Positions 55,711 through 62,993 of a DNA stretch of 64,000 bases are shown piece after piece. Origin of the DNA: Aeromonas veronii bv. veronii (lineage in GTDB: Bacteria; Pseudomonadota; Gammaproteobacteria; Enterobacterales; Aeromonadaceae); the NCBI RefSeq assembly GCF_000820225.1, contig NZ_CDDK01000005.1:1-64000 (forward strand). The letters run 5' to 3'. The notes under the pieces were generated by a model. The model was not told the origin of the DNA and did no database searches. It saw only the letters and a program-made list of their open reading frames with translations. The number at the start of each line of letters is the position of its first letter. Positions within the stretch are counted from its first letter, which is position 1. The position numbers and the translations under genes were made by a program.

Positions 55711-55739
55711 CTTACAGTCGCTATGGCAGATCTCTTACA
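55711..55739. promoter_or_regulatory. Two UvrY/GacA-type half-sites upstream of the CsrB-like RNA
   Basis: CTTACA occurs at 55711-55716 and 55734-55739 (TGTAAG on the transcribed strand), 23 bp apart in direct orientation; the second is within AGATCTCTTACA. GacA/UvrY boxes have the form TGTAAG-N6-CTTACA and lie far upstream of csrB/rsmB promoters. Here they are about 185-210 bp from the proposed start. Confidence 0.6.
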
Positions 55740-55832
55740 CGGGTTTCGCCCCCAAAAACGGGGCAGGAAAACGGTTCAATCCTGACGTTAAGACTTAAAA
55801 AATAGTTGAATAAATATGCTTAAAAAAACCGC

Positions 55833-55862
55833 AAAAAAAGAGCCGAGACCAGGCTCGACTCT
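55833..55862 (-). terminator. Rho-independent terminator of the WYL regulator gene
   Basis: AGAGTCGAG and CTCGGCTCT arms on the minus strand with a TTTTTTT tail, 20 bases past the stop. Confidence 0.85.
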
Positions 55863-55882
55863 TCAACATTCCAATTTTTTAA

Positions 55883-56869
55883 TCAGCTCAAGCGGTTGGC
55901 CGGATTGAGATAGGCCTTGCGCAGCGATTCCGGTGCCAGCACCTCCAGTTCACCGCCGATGTTGTTCAACCAGCTGCGAAACTCCGGGGTGTCCTGCACT
56001 TCGGTCTCCACCACCACGCTGCGCTTGTCATAGCGGGTCATGCGCGGATTGTTGCCGGGGATCTGGTTATCCACCAGCGACTGGCTGTTGGCATCGATCC
56101 GGCCGACGAAGCGGATCGGGCCGCTCACATCCTGATAGCCCTGATCGCGGATCAGCTTCTGGATATTGAAATCCTTCGGCTGGGTGGCGCTGAAGTTGGT
56201 CAGCTCAACGTTCTTGATATGGTCGAACGGGATGCCGTAGACCTTGGGATCCAGCTCGGACAGAGTGCAGAGCAGGATCGGACCGTCCGGCTGATTGAGA
56301 ATGCCGAGCGGGTTGATACGGTCGTAGCAGAGCCACACGGTGCGCTCTTTGATCACGCGCTGGATCTCGGCACTGAACTTGCGACCACGCCAGAGCGCAT
56401 CGCGGATCAGGGTGCTGCGGCGGATCTCCGGGTTGCCGGCAAACGGACGCGGTGACTGATGGACACTCTCCAGCCAGCGTTCGGCCAGTTCGCTCTGGCT
56501 GTCGCGGATCACCTGGCTCGCCTTGTCGACCAGCGGATTCAATTCGGTCAGTACACTCGCCGGCAACAGTTGGCTCGCCTGATCACTCCAGGTTTTCAGA
56601 GCCACCGCCAGCGAGAGCGGCATGATATTGGCAAAGTCGTTGAGGCCGTGGCGCTCGAAGCACCAGCCATGGGGTTTGCTGCGTTCGTCCGAGGTGAGGT
56701 CGAACAGTCCCATGCCGGACATCTCCTCCAGGTCCCGTTGCACGGTACGCAGACTGACGTGGATACCTTCCTCTTCCAGTTTTACCTGGAGTTGGCTGGC
56801 GGTCAGCTTGTAAGGGCGGTGCGGGATGCAACGCGCCAAGGTCAGTTGTCGTAACAGCTTCTTGCTCAT
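55883..56869 (-). CDS. WYL-domain transcriptional regulator
   Basis: A 328-aa regulator. The N-terminal winged helix-turn-helix (about 15-60) contains KLEEEGIHVSLRTVQRDLEEM. The WYL-type core follows at about 165-240 (IQRVIKERTVWLCYDRI, where the W-Y-L triad is not strictly kept), and a C-terminal WCX-like region ends the protein (RSVVVETEVQDTPEFRSWL). WYL regulators bind nucleic-acid or nucleotide ligands, and some control DNA-damage or phage-defence genes. No defence genes are near. ATG 56869 is chosen over a GTG at 56884 because AAGG is well spaced. Two dyads with TGCGACA half-sites lie just upstream, which suggests self-regulation. Confidence 0.82.
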   Translation of the reverse strand: MSKKLLRQLTLARCIPHRPYKLTASQLQVKLEEEGIHVSLRTVQRDLEEMSGMGLFDLTSDERSKPHGWCFERHGLNDFANIMPLSLAVALKTWSDQASQLLPASVLTELNPLVDKASQVIRDSQSELAERWLESVHQSPRPFAGNPEIRRSTLIRDALWRGRKFSAEIQRVIKERTVWLCYDRINPLGILNQPDGPILLCTLSELDPKVYGIPFDHIKNVELTNFSATQPKDFNIQKLIRDQGYQDVSGPIRFVGRIDANSQSLVDNQIPGNNPRMTRYDKRSVVVETEVQDTPEFRSWLNNIGGELEVLAPESLRKAYLNPANRLS

Positions 56870-56914
56870 GGTGCTTGCCTTCACTGGTTTAGCGTTGACT
56901 GTATGCTAGTCGTG

Positions 56915-56959
56915 ACTTGCGACAGTCTATGTCGCAAGTTTTGCTGCGACAACTGTCGC
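56915..56959. promoter_or_regulatory. Paired operator-like dyads upstream of the WYL regulator
   Basis: ACTTGCGACA-gtcta-TGTCGCAAGT (56915-56939) is a perfect 10-bp inverted repeat. GCGACA-ac-TGTCGC (56946-56959) repeats the same half-site 7 bases later. Both lie 45-90 bp upstream of the start codon, where they would cover the promoter. Confidence 0.65.
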
Positions 56960-57129
56960 CATTTTCATACAAAACACACTAAATAATTGATTTATAAAGA
57001 CAATGCACTCAAAAAAGGAGCCGCTAGAGGCTAAAATTAGCCAAAAATCCCTCAAATGAAAGTTCTATGTTGCGATTTATTGTCAGCATAAAACTCCGAT
57101 TAATTAATTCATCTCAGAATATGATTTCA

Positions 57130-57150
57130 GGGGAGAGCATGACTCTCCCC
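57130..57150. terminator. Hairpin downstream of sirB2
   Basis: GGGGAGAG-catga-CTCTCCCC lies 7 bases past the sirB2 stop. The T run is on the plus-strand side, so its strength as a terminator for sirB2 is doubtful. Confidence 0.35.
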
Positions 57151-57156
57151 TTTTGC

Positions 57157-57543
57157 TCACATCAGCCACGACCAGGCTGACTTGGTGATGGCCGCACCGA
57201 CCATGTAGCCAAACACCGCCAGCGCCGCCACACCGGCCACCAGCTTCTGACCGCGGGCCGGGCGCTTGAGCGCCATGACACCCAGACCGATATAGAGCAC
57301 CAGTGCAACCAGCTTGGCCATCAGCCAGGGTTGTTGACCCGGGCTCAACTGCAAGGCCACCGCCAGTAACACACCAAACAGCAGCAGGAAGGTGTCGTTG
57401 ATATGCGGCAGGATCTTCAGCCACTTCTGCTGCAACCGATCGCTGCCGGCCAGCGCCAGACTCCAGCGATAGATAAAGAGCAGCAGACTGACCAGCGCGA
57501 GCGTCATATGCAGGTGTTTGAACATGGGGTAATAGGCAATCAT
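57157..57543 (-). CDS. SirB2 family inner-membrane protein
   Basis: A 128-aa membrane protein of the SirB2 family with four hydrophobic segments. Family features include the opening YPMFKHLHMTLALVSLLLF, RWSLAL and LPHINDTFLLLFGVLLA with the His-Asp pair. Its function is not settled; the name comes from a locus first linked to Salmonella invasion control. The start overlaps the kefB stop by 4 bases (ATGA), so the two are co-translated. Confidence 0.88.
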   Translation of the reverse strand: MIAYYPMFKHLHMTLALVSLLLFIYRWSLALAGSDRLQQKWLKILPHINDTFLLLFGVLLAVALQLSPGQQPWLMAKLVALVLYIGLGVMALKRPARGQKLVAGVAALAVFGYMVGAAITKSAWSWLM

Positions 57544-59396
57544 TTTGCTTCCTTGTCGTCGTCGGGTAGCCCGCTGTTCCAGTTGTGGGCATGGATACGC
57601 TCCTGCCCCTCCTCGTCGTCTTGCAACAGATCGGAGAGGATCTCCCGGTATTGCAGGCTCTTGTTGATATAAGTGTGTTCGTCGTCCAGATAGTTGACCT
57701 GCTCGCGCAACAGCCAGTTATCGTGCTGCTTGAAGGTCTGCCCCGCCCGCCAGGCCTGGTTGGCCCGAAAACCGAGCTGGGTCAGGGCTTCCACCCCCAG
57801 ATCGACCGCCGAACCCAGGGTTTCCCGGTGTACGCTCTCGACCCCGTGGCGCAGGATCTCGTGGGCATGGGGTCGATCCAGCGCTCGCGCCAGGATCTTC
57901 AGGTGCGGGAAGTGCTTCTGCACCATCTCGATCACCGCCAGCGAGGTAGCCGGATCGTTGATGGAGAGCACCAGCAGCTTCGCCTTGTGTGCCCCTGCGG
58001 CATGGAGCAGATCGATCCGGCTAGCATCGCCATAGAAGACCTGATAACCGTACTTGCGCAGGGTCTCTATCTGGCTGGCATCCTGCTCGAGGATGGTGGT
58101 GCCGATGCCGTGACCGTGCAGCAGACGCCCCACGATCTGACCGAAGCGGCCGAAGCCCGCGATGATCACCGGATGCTCCACCAGCTCAGGTTGCTCATGC
58201 TGCGGTGCGTCGCTCTGGTTACGGTAATCGAACCAGGGCTGGATCACCCGGTCGTTGAGGATCAGCAGCAGCGGGGTGAGCGCCATCGAGAGCGCTACCA
58301 CCAGCGTCAGAAGCGAGATGGTCTCGCCGGGCAGCACCCGGTTCTGGGCGGCAAACGAGAAGAGCACGAAGGCAAACTCACCGCCCTGCGCGAGCGCCAG
58401 CGCGAAGGTCCAGCGTTGACTCGGCGAGATGCGGATGATGAAACCGAGTGCCATCAACACCAGCCATTTAAGCACCATCAGGCCAACCACCAGCGTCGGG
58501 ATGAGGAAAGGGTGTTCGGCAAACAGCCCGAAGTCGATCCCCGCCCCCACCGACATGAAGAACAGGCCGAGCAGCAAGCCCTTGAACGGCGCTATGTCGG
58601 CCTCCAGCTCATGGCGATATTCGCTGTCGGCCAGCACCACCCCGGCGAGGAAGGAGCCAAGTGCAGGCGAAAGCCCCACCGACTCCATCAGCACGGCGAT
58701 AGCGATCACCAGCAGCAGGGCGGCGGCGACGAAGATCTCCCGCATATGGGACTGGGCGATGGCACGAAACACCGGCCGCATCAGGTAGTGGCCACCCAGC
58801 ACTATGCCGGAGATGGCCGCGACCACCAGCAGACCATGCTGCCACCCCGCCAGCTCGGAGCCACCACTGCTGGCGACCGGTGCCATGGCCAGCAGCGGCA
58901 GCAGCGCCAGGATCGGAATGACCGCAATATCCTGAAACAGCAGCACCGCAAAGGCGGATCGACCGCTCTCGCTCTGCATCAACTTGCGCTCCTGCAGGCT
59001 CTGCAACACGATGGCGGTGGAAGAGAGCGCCAAAATGAGGCCGATGGCCAGCCCCTGTTGCAGCGGCAGACCGATCAGGTGCGCCACGCCGGTCAGTGCC
59101 GCCGTAGTGAGCAGCACCTGCAGGCCACCGGTGCCGAGGATCGGCCCCTTCAGCTGCCACAAGAGGGCCGGACGCAATTCAAGACCGACCAGAAACAGCA
59201 TCAGCACCACGCCAAACTCGGCGAAGTGCATCACGTCCTTCTGCTCCCCCACCAGCCCCAGCAAAAAGGGGCCTATGATGATCCCCGCCAGCAGGTAGCC
59301 GAGCACCGAGCCCAGCCCCCAGCGCTTGGCCAGCGGTACCGCGATGACGGCGGCGGAGAGGTAGATAAAGGCATCAAACAGGATCCCGTGGCCCAT
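57540..59396 (-). CDS. kefB: Glutathione-regulated potassium-efflux protein KefB/KefC
   Basis: A 618-aa K+/H+ antiporter of the CPA2 family. About 12 membrane helices carry the SSTAIVLQSL, FQDIAVIPILALLPLL and LGSFLAGVVLADSEYRHELE motifs. The regulatory HALESDIEPFKGLLLGLFF-like loop reads ELEADIAPFKGLLLGLFFMS. The KTN nucleotide-binding domain begins VIIAGFGRFGQIVGRLL at about 400. It protects against electrophiles by acidifying the cytoplasm when glutathione adducts bind. The C-terminal tail resembles KefC while its partner gene resembles KefG, so the B/C name is not certain. Confidence 0.92.
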   Translation of the reverse strand: MGHGILFDAFIYLSAAVIAVPLAKRWGLGSVLGYLLAGIIIGPFLLGLVGEQKDVMHFAEFGVVLMLFLVGLELRPALLWQLKGPILGTGGLQVLLTTAALTGVAHLIGLPLQQGLAIGLILALSSTAIVLQSLQERKLMQSESGRSAFAVLLFQDIAVIPILALLPLLAMAPVASSGGSELAGWQHGLLVVAAISGIVLGGHYLMRPVFRAIAQSHMREIFVAAALLLVIAIAVLMESVGLSPALGSFLAGVVLADSEYRHELEADIAPFKGLLLGLFFMSVGAGIDFGLFAEHPFLIPTLVVGLMVLKWLVLMALGFIIRISPSQRWTFALALAQGGEFAFVLFSFAAQNRVLPGETISLLTLVVALSMALTPLLLILNDRVIQPWFDYRNQSDAPQHEQPELVEHPVIIAGFGRFGQIVGRLLHGHGIGTTILEQDASQIETLRKYGYQVFYGDASRIDLLHAAGAHKAKLLVLSINDPATSLAVIEMVQKHFPHLKILARALDRPHAHEILRHGVESVHRETLGSAVDLGVEALTQLGFRANQAWRAGQTFKQHDNWLLREQVNYLDDEHTYINKSLQYREILSDLLQDDEEGQERIHAHNWNSGLPDDDKEAK

Positions 59397-59463
59397 CAGT
59401 CAGCCCTCCGTGTGAACATCAGATCCGGCTCATAAGCTCGGCCAACAAGCTGCCCATGTGTCA

Positions 59464-60060
59464 TCAGAGCACCTCCAGCAAGTCGCGCAGATAAGGGCGC
59501 CCGGCCAGTTGCTCTGGAGTCAGCTGATCGTCACGCAGGGCGCAAAGCAGCTGGCGATAGTCATGCCCGCCGCGGCGCAGGGCGGCGGGATCCTTGATCT
59601 TGTGAAAGGAGTGCAGCACGAAAGGGGGCAGCCAGTTCATGCCGCACAAGGTGGCCGCCTGCTGAAATGGCAGCAGAAAATCGAGCAACGGTCGGCTGTT
59701 GTAACCCTCGCTGCAGTAGGACTCCGGCGCACCGCCGGTGGTGATGGCGCTCAGCCACTGCTTGCCCTTGAGGGCGTGGGCTTCGGGGCCGTAGGCGTAG
59801 CCATACTCCAGCACCAGATCCATCCACTCTTTCATGATGGCCGGGCAGGAGTACCAGTAAAACGGGTGCTGGAAGACGATGATGTCGTGCTCACAGAGCA
59901 GCGCCTGCTCCCGCTTCACATCGATAAACATGTCGGGATAGTGCTGATAGAGGTCGTGAACCGTGACCCCCTCCAGCCCCTCAATCGCCTGCAACAGCTG
60001 CTTGTTGGCCCGCGAGCTCTGCAGCGCAGGATGGGAAAAAATAACCAGAATGCGTTTCAT
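59464..60060 (-). CDS. kefG: Ancillary quinone oxidoreductase KefG/KefF of the K+ efflux system
   Basis: A 198-aa flavodoxin-like FMN protein that activates its Kef antiporter. It opens MKRILVIFSHPALQSSRANK. The segment VTVHDLYQHYPDMFIDVKRE, then FQHPFYWYSCPAIMKEWMD, is closer to E. coli KefG than to KefF by recall. It is directly upstream of kefB on the same strand, with a 67-bp gap. ATG 60060 is used; a GTG two codons upstream is possible. Confidence 0.9.
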   Translation of the reverse strand: MKRILVIFSHPALQSSRANKQLLQAIEGLEGVTVHDLYQHYPDMFIDVKREQALLCEHDIIVFQHPFYWYSCPAIMKEWMDLVLEYGYAYGPEAHALKGKQWLSAITTGGAPESYCSEGYNSRPLLDFLLPFQQAATLCGMNWLPPFVLHSFHKIKDPAALRRGGHDYRQLLCALRDDQLTPEQLAGRPYLRDLLEVL

Positions 60061-60161
60061 GACCACATCACCCGAACAAAGCCTTGCGGTGCAAGGCGAG
60101 GTAAACAGAAAAGGGGAGTCTGGGGAGCTGCATCGTAAAGGTGCACAGGAGAGCGACCTTA

Positions 60162-61004
60162 TCAGGAAGCGCCATAGCCTGCCAACTCGGGGATCAGCTC
60201 CCGCAGCGCCGGATTGAGGGTCTGGTGGGCGGGATAGCAGAGCCCAATCCGGCGAAACATCCGCGGTCCGCTCACCGGCAGGGTACAGAGCCCCGCCTCA
60301 TCTTCCACCAACCCGTCCGGCAGAAAACTGATGCCGACTCCCGCCAGCACCAGCGCCATCACCAGCCCCTTGCTCTCGGCCTTGGCCACCAGATTGAGGG
60401 TAAGCCGGTCACAGGCCAGCAGGCCGATAGTCTGCTGATGGGCTTCGCAGGGCGGGCACTCAATAAAATCATAATGTTGCAGCTCGGACAGCTCGATCCT
60501 TTCGCGACTTGCCAGGGGGTGATCAACCGGCACGCAGAGCACGTAATCCTCCTCCCACAGCGGCAGGAAGATCTCGTCCTCCCGGCGCAAGGCATCCAGC
60601 GTCAAGCGGCAGTCGGCGGGTGTGGTGTAGTCGGAAAGGGTGAGATCCAGCTGCGGCAACACGCCCTGCACTTGCTGCAGCAGCCCGGCCACCCGGCGGC
60701 GACTCAAGTCCGGCATGATGGCGATATTGAGCCTCGCACGCGTCGCTTTCTGGCGAAACAGCTCCGGCAGACGGCGCGCCTCCTCCACCAGCTTGACCGC
60801 GTGGGGATAAAGATAGTGGGCCGGGTCTTTCGCCACCACCCCCTTCTTGCCCCGGACAAACAGGCTGTCACCGAGCGCCTCTTCCAGCTGGCGCAGCCCC
60901 GCCGAGAGGGAGGGCTGGCTGACGTGGCAGCGCTCGGCCGCCGCCGTGATGTTCTTCTCTTCATAGATGGCGATGAAGAAACGCAGCAATCTCAAGTCCA
61001 GCAT
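60162..61004 (-). CDS. LysR family transcriptional regulator
   Basis: A 280-aa LysR-type regulator. The winged helix reads ITAAAERCHVSQPSLSAGLRQLEEALG at about 19-45, followed by the two-lobed effector domain (LNIAIMPDLSRRRVAGLLQQ onward). It is divergent from the SDR gene at 61147 with a 142-bp gap, so it probably regulates that gene and itself. The effector is unknown. Confidence 0.9.
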   Translation of the reverse strand: MLDLRLLRFFIAIYEEKNITAAAERCHVSQPSLSAGLRQLEEALGDSLFVRGKKGVVAKDPAHYLYPHAVKLVEEARRLPELFRQKATRARLNIAIMPDLSRRRVAGLLQQVQGVLPQLDLTLSDYTTPADCRLTLDALRREDEIFLPLWEEDYVLCVPVDHPLASRERIELSELQHYDFIECPPCEAHQQTIGLLACDRLTLNLVAKAESKGLVMALVLAGVGISFLPDGLVEDEAGLCTLPVSGPRMFRRIGLCYPAHQTLNPALRELIPELAGYGAS

Positions 61005-61054
61005 AAACCAACCATAGTTTTTTCAGATGATAACCAGCGGAAAACAATATTTAT

Positions 61055-61080
61055 CACTTATAGATGCAGTGACTATAGTG
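61055..61080. promoter_or_regulatory. Dyad between the LysR gene and the SDR gene
   Basis: CACTTATAG (61055-61063) and CTATAGTG (61073-61080) form an imperfect inverted repeat in the divergent promoter region, consistent with a LysR-type binding site. Confidence 0.4.
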
Positions 61081-61146
61081 ATTGGGTTCCGTGCTGGCCA
61101 GCCACCTGTTTGCTCAAACCGACTCTTGAATCAGAAGGAAAGACCC

Positions 61147-61869
61147 ATGTCCAAATCTCTCGTCGTGATCACCGGTGCCTCCGCCGGGATCGGTGCCGCC
61201 ATCGCCCGTGCCTTCTCTGCCGCCGGTCATCCGCTGCTATTGCTGGCCCGCCGGGTCGAGCCGATGCAGGCACTGAACCTGCCCGATACCCTCTGCATCG
61301 GGGTCGATGTGACCGACACCGCCGCTATGAAAGCCGCTGTCCAGCAGGCAGAAGCCAAATTTGGCCCGGTCGGCTGCATGGTCAACAACGCCGGTGTTAT
61401 GCTGCTGGGTCAGGCCGATGTGCAGGATCCCGCCGAATGGCAGCAGATGCTCAACATCAACGTGATGGGGGTGCTGAACGGCGTCCACGCAGTGCTGGCA
61501 GGCATGAAGGAGCGCCGCAGCGGCACCATCATCAACATCAGCTCCATCGCCGGTCGCAAGACCTTCCCGAACCATGCTGCCTACTGCGCCACCAAGTTCG
61601 CAGTGCATGCCCTGACCGAGAACATCCGGGAAGAGGTGGCCGATGTCGGCGTGCGTATGGTGACCATTGCCCCGGGTGCGGTCGAGACCGAGCTGCTCAG
61701 CCACACCACTGACGAGAGCATCAAGGCCGGTTACCACGACTGGAAAGATCAGATGGGTGGCGTCATTGCGCCGGAAGTGATCGCCGATGCCGTGCTCTAC
61801 GCCTGGAACCAGCCTGCCAACGTCTGCGTGCGCGAGATCGTGCTGGCGGCGACCCGTCAGCAACCTTAA
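61147..61869 (+). CDS. Short-chain dehydrogenase/reductase
   Basis: A 240-aa classical SDR. The NAD(P)-binding motif GASAGIG is at about 10-16, NNAGV at about 80-84, and the catalytic Ser and Tyr-x-x-x-Lys are in INISSIAG and YCATK. The sequence resembles the YdfG/serine-type 3-hydroxy acid dehydrogenase and related sugar-alcohol SDRs, but the substrate is not clear. ATG 61147 follows AAGGAAAG; the open frame upstream to 61027 is not coding. It is divergent from a LysR regulator, which may control it. Confidence 0.9.
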   Translation: MSKSLVVITGASAGIGAAIARAFSAAGHPLLLLARRVEPMQALNLPDTLCIGVDVTDTAAMKAAVQQAEAKFGPVGCMVNNAGVMLLGQADVQDPAEWQQMLNINVMGVLNGVHAVLAGMKERRSGTIINISSIAGRKTFPNHAAYCATKFAVHALTENIREEVADVGVRMVTIAPGAVETELLSHTTDESIKAGYHDWKDQMGGVIAPEVIADAVLYAWNQPANVCVREIVLAATRQQP

Positions 61870-61889
61870 TCCGGGCTGACTGACACCAT

Positions 61890-61910
61890 GGGGAGGGCTT
61901 GACCCTCCCC
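61890..61910 (+). terminator. Hairpin after the SDR gene
   Basis: GGGGAGGG-cttga-CCCTCCCC, 20 bases past the stop, with no T run. It is a weak terminator or structural element. Confidence 0.4.
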
Positions 61911-61957
61911 CGGGGCACAGGGTTACCATGTGCCCCTTGTTATTTTCGAGTCATTCC

Positions 61958-62281
61958 ATGGTTCTCACCCGTCGCCAACTCGCTCACGCCCGTCGCTGGC
62001 TCCCCTTGTGGAGTCTGGTGCTGGTGTTGATGTCGTTTGGCAGCCGGGCCGCAACCGACCTCTGTACCCTGACGACCCACTGCAGCCAGAGCGAGCGCAC
62101 CCTGGAAAAAGCGATGCCCTGCGGCAGCTTTACCACCGCCCTCTCGATGACGCTGGTAGGCAGCGACAGCCTGACGGTCGCCGTGCTGGAACCGGATACC
62201 CCCGACTTCGCCTCCCCCTCTCTCTTTATGCCGGACGCTCCGTGCGAGCGGCTCGAACGTCCCCCACGCCCCCGGATCTGA
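61958..62281 (+). CDS. Small exported protein of unknown function
   Basis: A 107-aa protein with a signal peptide or anchor (RRWLPLWSLVLVLMSFGSRA) and a short mature part with four cysteines (LCTLTTHC, AMPCGSF, DAPCERL). I do not recognise a domain. It begins 88 bases past the SDR gene and ends 46 bases before the DUF411 gene, so it is probably in one unit with the latter, which is also exported and Cys-containing. The start at 61958 is a guess; an upstream codon at 61928 is possible. Confidence 0.6.
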   Translation: MVLTRRQLAHARRWLPLWSLVLVLMSFGSRAATDLCTLTTHCSQSERTLEKAMPCGSFTTALSMTLVGSDSLTVAVLEPDTPDFASPSLFMPDAPCERLERPPRPRI

Positions 62282-62327
62282 AACGCATCCCGTATCGGGC
62301 ATCTTTTCTTTCAATCTGAGGTGAGTG

Positions 62328-62759
62328 ATGTACAAACCCCTGTTACTGGCCATGCTGGCCGGTACCGTCAGCTTTTCGGCTCTCGCGGCCGAGAAGATGA
62401 CCGTCTACAAATCCAAATATTGTGGCTGCTGCCAAAGCTGGAACGAGCACATGGAGCAGAATGGCTTCGAACTGGACGTCATCGAAACCGAGCAGCTCGG
62501 CGCAGTGAAGCAGCAATACGGTATCGCGCCGGAACTGGCTTCTTGCCATACCGGCATCGTAAATGGCTATGTGATCGAGGGGCATGTACCAGCCGCCGAT
62601 GTACAGAAGCTGCTCAGGGAAAAACCGGCGATCCGTGGCCTGACCATTCCGGGCATGCCCCAGAGTGCGCCGGGCATGGATATTCCGGGCCATCCCTATG
62701 AGGTACTGAGTATCAGCAACGAGGGCGCGACCAACCGCTGGTCGAGCTACCCCGGCTGA
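62328..62759 (+). CDS. DUF411 family metal-binding periplasmic protein
   Basis: A 143-aa exported protein with signal peptide MYKPLLLAMLAGTVSFSALA. The thioredoxin-like DUF411 core has the Cys motif KSKYCGCCQSW, then the conserved SCHTGIVNGYVIEGHVPA and GIPGMP-type segments. Members are often linked to copper or other metal resistance. GAGGTG precedes the ATG. It has its own terminator, and a small Cys-rich exported protein is encoded just upstream. Confidence 0.88.
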   Translation: MYKPLLLAMLAGTVSFSALAAEKMTVYKSKYCGCCQSWNEHMEQNGFELDVIETEQLGAVKQQYGIAPELASCHTGIVNGYVIEGHVPAADVQKLLREKPAIRGLTIPGMPQSAPGMDIPGHPYEVLSISNEGATNRWSSYPG

Positions 62760-62841
62760 CGAAAACTGGCCATGAGAGGGCACTACCATATCATGTGAGG
62801 CACACCTGAGCGGACTCTTGCCGCTCATGGCCAGAAAGAGG

Positions 62842-62870
62842 GCCGCTATCGCGAGATAGCGGCTTTTTTT
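62842..62870 (+). terminator. Rho-independent terminator of the DUF411 gene
   Basis: GCCGCTATC-gcga-GATAGCGGC followed by TTTTTTT. Confidence 0.9.
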
Positions 62871-62993
62871 GATTACATTTCCTGCAATAACAAGGGATTG
62901 CTTGCAACCACCGGCAACAAGGGGCAGATTTAACGCCAATTCATGGAGCCGATGCTCAGGTCTACCAACCCTTTCCAGCGCCAAGGATGCGAC

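Noticed and set aside
57585..59435. 616-codon plus-strand frame rich in Gln, His and Arg opposite kefB
   Set aside because: Composition typical of a shadow frame; KefB motifs are clear on the minus strand.
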